From contig CAMYXP010000001.1 in NCBI GenBank assembly GCA_947303085.1, positions 310,001-374,000 of the forward strand: 64,000 nucleotides of DNA, read 5' to 3'. The position numbers were made by a program, and so were the translations under genes. The notes under the pieces were generated by a model. That model did no database searches and was not told the DNA's origin. It saw only the letters and a list, made by a program, of their open reading frames with translations. This document shows positions 25,453 to 34,193 of this stretch, in pieces; within the stretch, counting starts at the first letter, position 1, and the number at the start of each line of letters is the position of its first letter. The stretch is from an uncultured Bacteroidales bacterium. GTDB lineage: Bacteria > Bacteroidota > Bacteroidia > Bacteroidales > F082.

Positions 25453-25460
25453 CAAATTTA
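25453..25460 (-). promoter_or_regulatory. -7 promoter element of hutU
   Basis: TAAATTTG on the minus strand about 41 nt upstream of the ATG, divergent from the promoter of the C10 peptidase gene. Confidence 0.5.
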
Positions 25461-25469
25461 ATAAATTTA

Positions 25470-25477
25470 TATCTTTG
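25470..25477 (+). promoter_or_regulatory. -7 promoter element of the C10 peptidase gene
   Basis: TATCTTTG, 20 nt upstream of the ATG at 25498. It lies only 9 nt from the divergent hutU element, so the two promoters may interfere. Confidence 0.55.
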
Positions 25478-25497
25478 CGCATCAAATTAACTGAAAA

Positions 25498-28008
25498 ATG
25501 AAGAAAAATTTTTTAAAAATATTTTCTGCCATAGCGTTGATTTTGCTTTCAATGAATGGTTTATTTGCTCAAAGCTTTGTAAATGAATCGTTTGCAAAAG
25601 AAATAGGTAAAAATTTCATTTCAAATAAAAGTGGCAAAGCCAATGCTGAACTGACGCTTTTCCATGTGGAGAAAGGCGCTGACAATCAGCCTTGTTTGTA
25701 CATTTATAATGTCGAAAACGGAGGTTTTGTGATTGTCTCGGCATCGAGAAACATGCGTCCGGTATTGGCTTATTCCGTCAAGCATAGCTATGATGGCGAA
25801 ATCCCTGAGCCGGCTATGTATTTCATTGAAAATTACCGTAAAAGCATTGAATATCTGGATGCAATTGGACAACCATTGAATGATGAGGTTGAAAATGAAT
25901 GGAAGTTGTTGGAAAACAATGAGTTACCTGCTGCTAAAAATGCAAAAACCGTTAATCCGTTGATTCAAACTTTATGGAATCAGGATTATCCTTATAATTA
26001 TTATGCCCCTGAAACGGGAGGCGGCTGGTGGGGAGGCCCGGGAGGTCACTGCTACGCGGGTTGTGTGGCTTGCGCTATGTCGCAGATTATGAAATATTGG
26101 AACCATCCGGTGCAAGGCCATGGCTCACATTCATATAATCATAGCACTTACGGTGAGCAGTCGGCTAACTTTGGTGCCACGACTTACAATTGGGACATCA
26201 TGCCGAATGAGCTTGGCAGTCAGGCCAATGATGCAGCTAAGGCTGTGGCGTTGCTGATGTATCATTGCGGCGTTAGTGTCGACATGAACTTCGGTCCCGA
26301 TGGCAGCGGCGCGTTTTCGCCTGATGTTGAGACTGCTATGCGTCAGTATTTCGGCTATTGCGGTGCGACTTACAAGGCACGCAACCAATACACTGAAGAA
26401 GAATGGATCGCGCTTTTGAAGAGTGACCTCGATGAGTCGCGACCTGTTTATTTCTCCGGCACCAACGATTCAGGTGGCGGTCACGCTATAGTTTGCGACG
26501 GCTACGACAGTAACGATTATTTCCATTTTAACCTTGGCTGGAGCGGCTCGGGCAACGATTACTACAGCATCAATGATGTGGCTGGTTTTTACAATAATGA
26601 GGCTATAGTGATGAATATTTGGCCGCTGGAGATTAATTCCGATGAAAATGGCATCATTTATGTCACTACTGATGGCACCGGTGACGGTTCTTCATGGGAT
26701 AATGCCACACATTATCTGGAATATGCCTCGGCAAGGTCTATAGATGTCTCAAATATGATTTGGGTTAAGACCGGAACATATTATGGTGATGTTGACAGTG
26801 ATAACGGCTGTTTCCAAATCTACAAAAACAACCGTGTTTACGGCGGTTTTGCTGGCAACGAAGCACCTGACTTCAACCTCGACGACCGCGATCTTGAGGC
26901 GAATCCTACTATTCTCGACGGACAGAATGCGCATCGTGTTTTGTATCAGACTGGTCATTTTATGAATTATGAGTATTCGATTTGGGACGGCTTCACCATT
27001 CAGAATGGTAATTATGGCGCTGGCGGAGGTGCGTATCTGTGCAGCAACAGCCGTTTCGTCAATTGTAAGTTCTTGAATAACCATGCGACAGGCTTTGGCG
27101 GCGGAGTTTATGTTATATCGGCTTTTTATAATAATGCTCTCACGAAGTTCACAAATTGTACCTTCGAAGGTAACAGCGGCTCGCTCGGCGGCGCTTTGTG
27201 CGACATGACGGGAGCGCATCTTCTGAATTGCCGATTCTCAAACAACACGGCGACGACCAGAGGCGGCGCCTACTACGTGTTTGCCAACATCGAAAGCAAG
27301 ATCATTAATACTATTTTCGACAATAACCACGCTACGCTAGGCGGCGGTATGTATAACAAAGGCAAAATCAGCATGATAAACTGCGATTTCGTTAACAACG
27401 AGGCTGATGAAGACGGTGGCGGCATGTATAACGAAACGAAATACAGCAAGATTTACAACAGCATTTTCTGGGGGAATGTCGCCAACAGTACGGCTAATCA
27501 GATCTCTGGAACATCGAAGTATACCTATTGCGGCATTCAGGGCGGCTACGAAGGAACGAATATCATCAATCTGGCGTCGGAAAACGACGGAACCGATAGC
27601 GGCAACTACCCTCGTTTCGAGAACCCGAACGCCGGCAACTACGCCATCGACAGATATTCCGTTTGCGTCGATGCCGGCGATAAGTCAGTGTCGGGTGTCA
27701 CTGGTCCTGATTTGCTTGGTAATCAACGAATTGTGAACAATCAGATCGACCTCGGGGCTATCGAATGCCAGTATGGACTCTCAGTTGATGATATAGCTGA
27801 AAATGGTTTTGAAATTTATCCTAATCCTGTTGATAATCAATTGATTATTAGATTGGAAGGAAATATGGAAATAGAGGTTTACAACGCTCTCGGACAGAAA
27901 ATAGCATCAGCGAAAGCGCAAAACGAGATGACTCTGAACACATCGGAGTGGGGCAGAGGCGTTTATTTCGTTACAGTAAACGGTAAAACCATAAAAGTCT
28001 TAAAATAG
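25498..28008 (+). CDS. Secreted C10 (streptopain-like) cysteine peptidase with beta-helix and T9SS tail
   Basis: An 836-residue multidomain exported protein. Signal peptide is at about 1-25 and a Spi-type propeptide follows to about 150. The C10 peptidase domain is at about 160-375 with catalytic Cys near 189 (AGCVACAMSQIMKYW) and His near 329 (GGGHAIVCDGY). A right-handed beta-helix region (about 385-755) has repeated blocks such as GGGAYLCSNSRFVNCKFLNN and GGGMYNKGKISMINCDF, as in polymorphic adhesins. The type IX sorting domain is at about 765-836 (FEIYPNPVDNQLIIR to GVYFVTVNGK). It probably degrades or processes proteins outside the cell while the helix binds a surface. The substrate is unknown. 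Confidence 0.9.
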   Translation: MKKNFLKIFSAIALILLSMNGLFAQSFVNESFAKEIGKNFISNKSGKANAELTLFHVEKGADNQPCLYIYNVENGGFVIVSASRNMRPVLAYSVKHSYDGEIPEPAMYFIENYRKSIEYLDAIGQPLNDEVENEWKLLENNELPAAKNAKTVNPLIQTLWNQDYPYNYYAPETGGGWWGGPGGHCYAGCVACAMSQIMKYWNHPVQGHGSHSYNHSTYGEQSANFGATTYNWDIMPNELGSQANDAAKAVALLMYHCGVSVDMNFGPDGSGAFSPDVETAMRQYFGYCGATYKARNQYTEEEWIALLKSDLDESRPVYFSGTNDSGGGHAIVCDGYDSNDYFHFNLGWSGSGNDYYSINDVAGFYNNEAIVMNIWPLEINSDENGIIYVTTDGTGDGSSWDNATHYLEYASARSIDVSNMIWVKTGTYYGDVDSDNGCFQIYKNNRVYGGFAGNEAPDFNLDDRDLEANPTILDGQNAHRVLYQTGHFMNYEYSIWDGFTIQNGNYGAGGGAYLCSNSRFVNCKFLNNHATGFGGGVYVISAFYNNALTKFTNCTFEGNSGSLGGALCDMTGAHLLNCRFSNNTATTRGGAYYVFANIESKIINTIFDNNHATLGGGMYNKGKISMINCDFVNNEADEDGGGMYNETKYSKIYNSIFWGNVANSTANQISGTSKYTYCGIQGGYEGTNIINLASENDGTDSGNYPRFENPNAGNYAIDRYSVCVDAGDKSVSGVTGPDLLGNQRIVNNQIDLGAIECQYGLSVDDIAENGFEIYPNPVDNQLIIRLEGNMEIEVYNALGQKIASAKAQNEMTLNTSEWGRGVYFVTVNGKTIKVLK

Positions 28009-28017
28009 TCTTTAGAA

Positions 28018-28091
28018 ATTTTTAATGCCCTTTGCAGAAATGCGACCTACCACAGGGTACTGTTGAGTATTTCGAAAAGGGTATTAAAAAT
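28018..28091. repeat. 74-bp palindromic MITE-like element, copy A
   Basis: Ends are near-perfect inverted repeats (ATTTTTAATGCCCTTT and AAAGGGTATTAAAAAT reading inwards), with an inner GAAATGC/GCATTTC-like pair. It matches the reverse complement of copy C (35621-35694) at 72 of 74 positions by eye. It lies between the convergent peptidase and GT2 genes, where it may act as a bidirectional terminator. Confidence 0.8.
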
Positions 28092-28107
28092 ATAGTACTC
28101 ACAGATA

Positions 28108-29286
28108 TTACCACGCTTTAGGTTTAGATATTGTGTTTCTAATGCCCAGCAGGGTGGTGAAAATCACGAAAAATACATCATATAAAGGTGTGAAGAAGAG
28201 GTATAACTTCTTCTCTCCCAATTGTTTGGCTGATTTAATGTAAATCCAGTCCATGCTGATGAAGTGGATGAGCGCCAAGGCACCAACTGCGAAATAGTAA
28301 ACCTTATCCGACGCGACAAAATCGAAGGCATGAGGCAGGCAGAAAAGCAGGATGAGCGTGGCATAATACACCAAACGGCTCATGAGAAGAGTACCCAAAA
28401 TCCTGTTTGTCGAGCGTTTGTACATGTTGGCGGTGGAGTAGTGGCGTCGTTTCTGATGAATCCAGCCGCTGAAAGTGTGTTTCGGCTCCGACTCCACGCG
28501 GCTTGTCGGGTCGATGAAGATGCGGGTGTTTCTGTTGTTAGCCACCTGGCTGATGAAGATGTCGTCGTCGCCCGATGGTACGGTGTAATGCGATGTGAAT
28601 CCCTTGTTTTTGTAGAAAAGCTCGCGGCGGTACGACAGGTTGCGACCCACTCCCATATAAGGTCTGTGCGCCAGAGCCATCGAGAGATATTGGATGGCGG
28701 TGTAAAGCGTGTCGAAGCGTATCAGCTTGTTTAACAAGCCTTTACGCATGAAATATGGTCCGTAGCCCAGCACCACTTCAGTGTTTTTGCGGTAAGCGCC
28801 CACCATGTCCCTGATCCAATGGTTGTCGCGAGGCAGACAGTCGGCATCGGTAAGCAGCAGCAGGTCGTGTTTGGCCGATTTGATGCCCATGCTGAGCGGA
28901 AATTTCTTACCATGGAAGAAATTCAAACTCTGAGTGAGCGACACCACGTTGATGTCGGGACGCTTGTCGACCAACTCTTTGAGATAATCGGTGGTCTCGT
29001 CGGTGGAGCAATCGTTGACGATAACTAATTCAAAATCAGGGTAGTCTTGCGACAAAATGCGAGGCACGAGGTCGACGAGATAATCGTAAGCGTCTTTGGC
29101 ACAGACGATTACAGACACTGGCTCGTAGTTTGGGTTGTCGTTGTCGTATTTCTTTTTCTTGAAAAACGCCAGTCGGCTGAATAGACCCCATAGATAGCAC
29201 ATCTGAATGATCCAGGCGATGCTGAAAACGCATAATATTATGAAACTCAGAGAGTTGTAATTAAAAGAAATTTCCATCACGTTCAA
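28108..29286 (-). CDS. Family 2 glycosyltransferase, membrane-anchored
   Basis: A 392-residue protein with an N-terminal membrane helix (about 12-34) and a GT2 catalytic domain (about 55-290). VSVIVCAKDAYDYL starts the nucleotide-binding fold, VNDCSTDETTDYL follows, and TDADC near 146-150 supplies the metal-binding DxD. The QKRRHYS segment near 280 is the acceptor motif equivalent to QxxRW. Two or three helices lie at the C-terminus. It probably builds a surface polysaccharide, but the sugar and acceptor are unknown. It is divergent from tgt. Confidence 0.87.
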   Translation of the reverse strand: MNVMEISFNYNSLSFIILCVFSIAWIIQMCYLWGLFSRLAFFKKKKYDNDNPNYEPVSVIVCAKDAYDYLVDLVPRILSQDYPDFELVIVNDCSTDETTDYLKELVDKRPDINVVSLTQSLNFFHGKKFPLSMGIKSAKHDLLLLTDADCLPRDNHWIRDMVGAYRKNTEVVLGYGPYFMRKGLLNKLIRFDTLYTAIQYLSMALAHRPYMGVGRNLSYRRELFYKNKGFTSHYTVPSGDDDIFISQVANNRNTRIFIDPTSRVESEPKHTFSGWIHQKRRHYSTANMYKRSTNRILGTLLMSRLVYYATLILLFCLPHAFDFVASDKVYYFAVGALALIHFISMDWIYIKSAKQLGEKKLYLFFTPLYDVFFVIFTTLLGIRNTISKPKAW

Positions 29287-29299
29287 TATTTATAATTTG

Positions 29300-29307
29300 C
29301 AAAAATA
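29300..29307 (-). promoter_or_regulatory. -7 promoter element of the GT2 gene
   Basis: TATTTTTG on the minus strand, 13 nt upstream of the ATG. Confidence 0.5.
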
Positions 29308-29313
29308 CAAAAA

Positions 29314-29342
29314 GACCTTAGACTTTAGACTTTAGACCTTAG
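29314..29342. repeat. Heptad array GACTTTA
   Basis: Four 7-bp units GACCTTA, GACTTTA, GACTTTA, GACCTTA plus a trailing G, in the divergent GT2-tgt gap. The same units recur at 31665-31686. Confidence 0.75.
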
Positions 29343-29352
29343 TTTTTTTTGA

Positions 29353-29393
29353 CACAGGGTATTGTTGAGCATTTCGAAAATGGCATTAAAAAT
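29353..29393. repeat. MITE-like element, half copy B
   Basis: About 41 bp matching one half of the 74-bp palindromic element (CACAGGGTAnTGTTGAGCAT and onwards through GCATTAAAAAT), with the other half missing. It lies directly upstream of the tgt promoter. Confidence 0.65.
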
Positions 29394-29416
29394 GATGATT
29401 AATTAAAAAAATAATG

Positions 29417-29424
29417 TAATTTTG
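29417..29424 (+). promoter_or_regulatory. -7 promoter element of tgt
   Basis: TAATTTTG, 14 nt upstream of the tgt ATG. Confidence 0.55.
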
Positions 29425-29438
29425 CACAAATTTTTCAG

Positions 29439-30572
29439 ATGAAGTACAGCTTAGTTAAAAACGATACAAAAAGCAATGCGCGCGCTGGTGTCCTCACTAC
29501 CGATCATGGTGTGATCGAGACTCCTATTTTCATGCCTGTGGGTACGGTGGGAAGCGTTAAGGCGGTGCATATCAGGGACTTGGAGGAGGAGATAAAGGCG
29601 CAGATAATTCTTGGAAACACTTATCATCTGTATCTTCGTCCAGGCTTGGATGTGTTGCACGAGTGCGGCGGTTTGCATAAGTTCAACGGCTGGAACCATC
29701 CTATTTTGACTGACAGTGGCGGTTTTCAGGTGTTTTCGTTGACCGACATCCGCAAAATGAAGGAAGAAGGCGTGGAGTTTCGTTCGCACATCGACGGCTC
29801 AAAGCATCTCTTCACTCCTGAGCGCGTGATGGACATCGAGCGGACTATTGGAGCCGACATCATGATGGCTTTCGATGAATGCGCTCCTGGCACTTCCGAT
29901 TATAAATATGCCAAAGAGGCCATGGGACGAACCCATCGCTGGCTCGACAGATGCGTGAAACGTTTCAACGAGACGGAGCCGCAATATGGTTATTATCAAT
30001 CACTTTTCCCTATCGTTCAGGGCTGTACTTATCGCGATTTGCGTGAGGAGTCGGCGGAGTTTATCGCCTCGAAAAGTTGCGACGGGCATGCCATTGGCGG
30101 TCTGGCAGTGGGCGAGCCTACCGAGGTGATGTACGAGATGATAGAAGTAGTGAACGCCATACTGCCGAAGGACAAACCGCGTTATCTGATGGGCGTCGGC
30201 ACTCCGGCGAATATCCTTGAGGCTATCTCGCGCGGCGTCGACATGTTCGACTGCGTGATGCCGACACGAAACGGCAGAAACGGAATGCTTTTTACCTCTG
30301 AAGGTATAATAAACATCAAAAACGAGCGTTGGAAATATGATTTTTCGCCTGTTGATGAGAATGGAATCACTTTTGTCGACAAGCAATATTCAAAGGCTTA
30401 TCTGCGACATCTCGTGATTGCCAACGAGCGTCTGGCTTCAATGATTTCGAGCGTCCATAACCTCGGCTTCTATCTGTGGCTGGTGAAGACTGCCCGTCAG
30501 CATATCATCGACGGCGATTTCACCGAATGGCGCGACATGATGCTTCCGAAAGTAACGAATCGTATATCATAA
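29439..30572 (+). CDS. tgt: Queuine/preQ1 tRNA-ribosyltransferase
   Basis: Exchanges guanine-34 in GUN-anticodon tRNAs for preQ1 as part of queuosine synthesis. It is 377 residues long. GNTYHLYLRPG and LTDSGGFQVFSL (substrate-binding Asp), the QGCTYRDLR region, GGLAVGEP and DMFDCVMPTRNGRNG (catalytic Asp) are all present. The C-terminal CxCxxC zinc ligands of the E. coli enzyme are absent: the aligned stretch reads ENGITFVDKQYSKAYLRHL. I believe this occurs in other Bacteroidota, but it cannot be checked here. It is 19 nt upstream of the LptF/G-type gene. Confidence 0.94.
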   Translation: MKYSLVKNDTKSNARAGVLTTDHGVIETPIFMPVGTVGSVKAVHIRDLEEEIKAQIILGNTYHLYLRPGLDVLHECGGLHKFNGWNHPILTDSGGFQVFSLTDIRKMKEEGVEFRSHIDGSKHLFTPERVMDIERTIGADIMMAFDECAPGTSDYKYAKEAMGRTHRWLDRCVKRFNETEPQYGYYQSLFPIVQGCTYRDLREESAEFIASKSCDGHAIGGLAVGEPTEVMYEMIEVVNAILPKDKPRYLMGVGTPANILEAISRGVDMFDCVMPTRNGRNGMLFTSEGIINIKNERWKYDFSPVDENGITFVDKQYSKAYLRHLVIANERLASMISSVHNLGFYLWLVKTARQHIIDGDFTEWRDMMLPKVTNRIS

Positions 30573-30591
30573 AATATTGATAATCAAGATA

Positions 30592-31665
30592 ATGGGTAAA
30601 TTAGACTGGTATATTTTTAAAAAGTTCATTGGCACTTTCATCTTTGCCATCAGTCTGCTCATTGTCGTGGTGATAGTCTTCGATGTGTCGGAAAATGTCG
30701 ACAGTTTCATAAAAAACAACGCCTCGCTGTATGAAGTTGTCTTTCATTTTTACATCCCTTTTATACCTTATTTTATTAATCTTTTCATATATCTCTTCAC
30801 CTTCATCTCGGTGATTTTCTTCACCTCAAAGATGGCGGGACATACTGAAATCATTGCTATTCTCAGCAGTGGCGTCAGCTTCAAGAGGTTCTTGCGTCCG
30901 TATCTCGTCGCTGGTTTGCTGTTGGCTGTTTGCTCGTTTTATCTCGGCAACTTCCTGATACCCAGAATGGATACGGTGAGAAGGGAGTTTAAAAGTAAAT
31001 ACATGGAAAACCTGATTAAAAGCGGCGGTATTAACATTCATGTCCAAATCGAAAAGAATGTATACGCTTATGTGTCGGGTTACGATTTAAGGTATGGCGT
31101 CGGTTATAAATTTGCTTTGGAAAAGTTTGATAATCATATACTTGAGTATAAATTAACCTCCGATAAAATCACTTACGACACCATCACCAACCAGTGGAAT
31201 CTGGTGAATTATGTGGAGCATCGCTTCCTGCCTGAAGAGTCGATTAGGAGGGGTAAGACCATGGACACCACTCTGATGATGTATCCTTCTGATTTTTATT
31301 TTGTTAAGGAAGATTTTGAGGAGATGAATCTCATAGAGCTGAACAGGTATATCGATGAGCAGCGGGAGAAAGGCGCCGACAATATTTTGCCTTACGAGAT
31401 TGAGAAACACAAACGTTTGGCTTCACCTGCCGCCATCCTCATCCTTACGGTCATCGGGGCTTCGCTGTCGAGTAAAAAGACACGAGGCGGCATGGGACTG
31501 AACCTCGGCATAGGCATCACCATCACATTCGCCTACATCCTTTTCATGGAGTTCTTCAGGGTTTTCGCCGTTTCCGGAATAATCTCGCCTTTCCTTGCGG
31601 GCTGGCTGCCGAATATCATCTTCGCGATTATAGGAATCTATTTCTTGGCTAAAGCACCGAAATAG
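30592..31665 (+). CDS. LptF/LptG family lipopolysaccharide export permease
   Basis: An inner-membrane permease of the YjgP/YjgQ family that works with LptB to extract LPS. About 357 residues have three helices near the N-terminus, a periplasmic jellyroll-like region (about 130-265), and three helices near the C-terminus. DWYIFKKFIGTF at the start and EIEKHKRLASPAAILILTVIGASLSS near 270 are family features. The ATG at 30592 is preferred to a TTG at 30577. It cannot be assigned to LptF or LptG from sequence alone. Confidence 0.9.
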   Translation: MGKLDWYIFKKFIGTFIFAISLLIVVVIVFDVSENVDSFIKNNASLYEVVFHFYIPFIPYFINLFIYLFTFISVIFFTSKMAGHTEIIAILSSGVSFKRFLRPYLVAGLLLAVCSFYLGNFLIPRMDTVRREFKSKYMENLIKSGGINIHVQIEKNVYAYVSGYDLRYGVGYKFALEKFDNHILEYKLTSDKITYDTITNQWNLVNYVEHRFLPEESIRRGKTMDTTLMMYPSDFYFVKEDFEEMNLIELNRYIDEQREKGADNILPYEIEKHKRLASPAAILILTVIGASLSSKKTRGGMGLNLGIGITITFAYILFMEFFRVFAVSGIISPFLAGWLPNIIFAIIGIYFLAKAPK

Positions 31666-31686
31666 ACTTTAGACCTTAGACTTTAG
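31665..31686. repeat. Heptad array GACTTTA starting at a stop codon
   Basis: Units GACTTTA, GACCTTA, GACTTTA plus G, beginning with the last base of the TAG stop of the LptF/G gene. Same family as 29314-29342. Confidence 0.7.
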
Positions 31687-31690
31687 TTGT

Positions 31691-31729
31691 TATTTCGACC
31701 GGAGCCGATAGGCGGAGTGGATAAATCTC
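31691..31729. repeat. Small interspersed repeat, degenerate intergenic copy
   Basis: TATTTCGACCGGAGCCGATA and the following GGCGGAGTGGATAAATCTC resemble the element translated in the GT39 gene (17464-17500). Confidence 0.6.
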
Positions 31730-31774
31730 ATTAAAAATTTGTAATTTTTTTATTTTTTATTTCAAAAAAATTAG

Positions 31775-31782
31775 TATTTTAG
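31775..31782 (+). promoter_or_regulatory. -7-like promoter element of the deoxynucleoside kinase gene
   Basis: TATTTTAG, one mismatch to TAnnTTTG, 18 nt upstream of the ATG at 31801. Confidence 0.45.
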
Positions 31783-31800
31783 CGAAAAATTTGGAATACT

Positions 31801-32412
31801 ATGCATATCGCTATAGCTGGAAACATCGGGTCTGGAAAGACAACGTTAACTCGTTTATTATCAAAGCATTTCGGCTGGAAGCCTCATTATGAGGAAGTCG
31901 ACAACAATCCGTATCTCGAAAGTTTTTACGAGGATATGAAACGCTGGTCGTTCAATCTGCAGATTTATTTCTTGAACAGCCGTTTCCGTCAGGTGATGGA
32001 CATCCGTAAGAGTGGCGACGACATCATCCAGGACCGTACGATTTACGAGGACGCTTACATTTTCGCGGCTAACCTTTACGATATGGGACTGATGGAAACC
32101 CGTGATTATCAGAACTATCAGGATCTTTTTGAGCTGATGAGCTCGTTCCTTCAGGCTCCCGACCTTCTGATTTATCTCCGTGCCAGCGTCCCTACTTTGG
32201 TGCGTCAGATTCAGAAGCGTAACCGTGATTATGAGCAGTCGATTCGTCTCGATTATTTGAAGGCTTTGAACAAACGTTACGAAAACTGGATTTCAGGCTA
32301 TAACAAAGGCAAGTTGCTCGTAATCGAGAGCGACGACATTGATTTGGAGAAACCTGAGGATTTGAGCGTCGTCATCGATAAAATCAATGGTTCATTAAAC
32401 GGATTGTTCTGA
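31801..32412 (+). CDS. Deoxynucleoside kinase (dGK/dAK/dCK family)
   Basis: Phosphorylates deoxynucleosides for salvage. The 203-residue protein has P-loop AGNIGSGKTTLT at about 6-17, EEVDNNPYLESFY with the catalytic acidic residues near 36, the DRTIYED motif near 79 and the LID arginines in QIQKRNRDYEQS. Length fits the family. The base specificity cannot be told from sequence alone. It is 2 nt upstream of kdsB. Confidence 0.92.
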   Translation: MHIAIAGNIGSGKTTLTRLLSKHFGWKPHYEEVDNNPYLESFYEDMKRWSFNLQIYFLNSRFRQVMDIRKSGDDIIQDRTIYEDAYIFAANLYDMGLMETRDYQNYQDLFELMSSFLQAPDLLIYLRASVPTLVRQIQKRNRDYEQSIRLDYLKALNKRYENWISGYNKGKLLVIESDDIDLEKPEDLSVVIDKINGSLNGLF

Positions 32413-32414
32413 TT

Positions 32415-33140
32415 ATGAATATTTTAGGAATTATTCCTGCAAGATATGGCTCGACACGTTTTGAGGGCAAGCCGTTGGCGTTGATCAACGGAAAGATGAT
32501 GATTCAGCGTGTGTATGAGCAGGCGAAGAAGGCCGACAAGCTCGCCGAAGTGGTTGTAGCCACTGACGATCAGCGCATTTTTGACGCAGTGGTGGGTTTT
32601 GGAGGCAAGGCCGTGATGACATCGACGAATCATAAGAGCGGCACCGACAGATGTTGTGAGGTGGTCGATAAGATAGGCAAAGGCTTTGATGCGGTGATAA
32701 ACATCCAAGGCGATGAGCCTTATATCAACCCGTTGCAAATCAATCAGATAGCTGAGCTGATTTCAGATAAGGACACGCCATTGGCATCGTTGTGCAAGCC
32801 TATCCACGACGAGGACGAGCTGAAGAGTCCGAATGCGGTGAAGGTGGTGTTCGACAAGAATGGTAAGGCGTTGTATTTCAGCAGGTTCGCTATCCCATAT
32901 CTGAGAAATAAGGTGGAGCGCACGTTTTACAAGCACATCGGCATCTACGCTTACAAATGCGATGTTTTGAAAGAGGTGGCGGCGCTTCCACAGTCGGGAC
33001 TTGAGCTGTCTGAGTCGCTGGAACAGCTGCGCTGGCTTGAAAACGGCTACACCGTCCGCATGGGAGTCACCGAGTTTGAGAGTTTCTCAGTCGATGTGCC
33101 TGATGACATTGTTAAGATTGAAAAGATTTTTAAAGAATGA
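32415..33140 (+). CDS. kdsB: 3-deoxy-manno-octulosonate cytidylyltransferase
   Basis: Activates Kdo as CMP-Kdo for lipid A inner-core synthesis, which implies Kdo-containing LPS. It is 241 residues long. The N-terminal IIPARYGSTRFEGKPLA is the CTP-binding loop, NIQGDEPYI near 95 binds metal, and KHIGIYAYKCD and LELSESLEQLRWLENG are family motifs. It lies 2 nt after the kinase gene and overlaps the next gene by 4 nt, so three genes share one transcript. Confidence 0.96.
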   Translation: MNILGIIPARYGSTRFEGKPLALINGKMMIQRVYEQAKKADKLAEVVVATDDQRIFDAVVGFGGKAVMTSTNHKSGTDRCCEVVDKIGKGFDAVINIQGDEPYINPLQINQIAELISDKDTPLASLCKPIHDEDELKSPNAVKVVFDKNGKALYFSRFAIPYLRNKVERTFYKHIGIYAYKCDVLKEVAALPQSGLELSESLEQLRWLENGYTVRMGVTEFESFSVDVPDDIVKIEKIFKE

Positions 33141-34189
33141 TAACAAAGTACATTTCGGAATTATTATATGACCACGAGTGCGTAGTCGTGCCGGAGTTCG
33201 GCGCTTTCATCACGAAAGAATGTCCGGCCACGCTCGACTATGTCAACCATCGGTTGACCCCGCCGTCGAAGGAGCTGGCTTTCAACGGACAGCTGTTGTC
33301 GGACGACGGTCTACTTGTCGATCATGTGGCGAAACGTCAAAATGTAACAAGAAACGTGGCATCGCAGATGGTTCACGACTTCGCCATGCGCAGTCTGGCT
33401 GTGGTGGAGGCTAGCGGCGTGCTGCGCCTCGACGGAATGGGCATCTTGAGTCGTGTCAACGACAAGGATTACGTGTTTCAGCTTGACGGTAACCTGAATC
33501 TGTTTGGCGACGCGTTCGGACTCACCTCGTTCACGGTGCAGCCTATCTACAGAAGCGAGACATATCAGCATCTCGCCACTAAGATTGCCACCGAGCAGAA
33601 GGCTAAAAACACCTTGATGACGGTGCATGAGGAAGAGAAAGTGGAGACACCGCATCGCGTAAATAGCAGCAATTACAAGTGGTTCCGTGCTGCCGCCTAT
33701 TCGATGATTGTCGCCACCATGCTCGTGCTTCTGGGTTGGGGTGCCGACAAGAGCGATTCTAACTTCGCATCATGGAATCCGCTGTTCTATTCTTCGCCTA
33801 ACGAATTCATTGCCAAGCATTTAGATGCTAAGATGGAGGCTCGCGAGGTGGTGACGGTGAACTTGTTGCCTGCTATCGAGGCATCGCTGCCGGTTTATGA
33901 CGCAAGTGAGATAAATTATATCGAACCGCTTGACAGTGAATTACTTAAGCCTGTCGATTTGAACTGTTATTACATCATCGGGGCATCGTTGAAGAATGAA
34001 AATGACGCTCAGAGATGTGCCAAGACGTTCCAACAGCAAGGCTTTGAGGCTGTAGTGCTTCCGATCAACTCCAAGGGCAACGTGCGTGTGGCATACGAGC
34101 TGGTGATGGGTAAGGACGCCGCACTTAAACGCTTGGAAATCATCAAGAAAGATTATAACGAGGCAGCTTGGCTGTTGCGTAAAAAATAG
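33137..34189 (+). CDS. HU-CCDC81 and SPOR domain protein
   Basis: A 350-residue protein of a type restricted mainly to Bacteroidota. The N-terminal HU-like CCDC81 domains (about 1-150) begin with YISELLYDHECVVVPEFGAFI. They are followed by a linker, a single membrane helix (about 185-203) and a C-terminal SPOR domain (about 268-350, CYYIIGASLKNENDAQRCAKTF and onward). SPOR domains bind denuded septal peptidoglycan, so the protein probably links the cytoplasm (possibly DNA) to the division site. It overlaps kdsB by 4 nt and is 4 nt upstream of trmB. Confidence 0.88.
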   Translation: MITKYISELLYDHECVVVPEFGAFITKECPATLDYVNHRLTPPSKELAFNGQLLSDDGLLVDHVAKRQNVTRNVASQMVHDFAMRSLAVVEASGVLRLDGMGILSRVNDKDYVFQLDGNLNLFGDAFGLTSFTVQPIYRSETYQHLATKIATEQKAKNTLMTVHEEEKVETPHRVNSSNYKWFRAAAYSMIVATMLVLLGWGADKSDSNFASWNPLFYSSPNEFIAKHLDAKMEAREVVTVNLLPAIEASLPVYDASEINYIEPLDSELLKPVDLNCYYIIGASLKNENDAQRCAKTFQQQGFEAVVLPINSKGNVRVAYELVMGKDAALKRLEIIKKDYNEAAWLLRKK

Positions 34190-34193
34190 TGCC

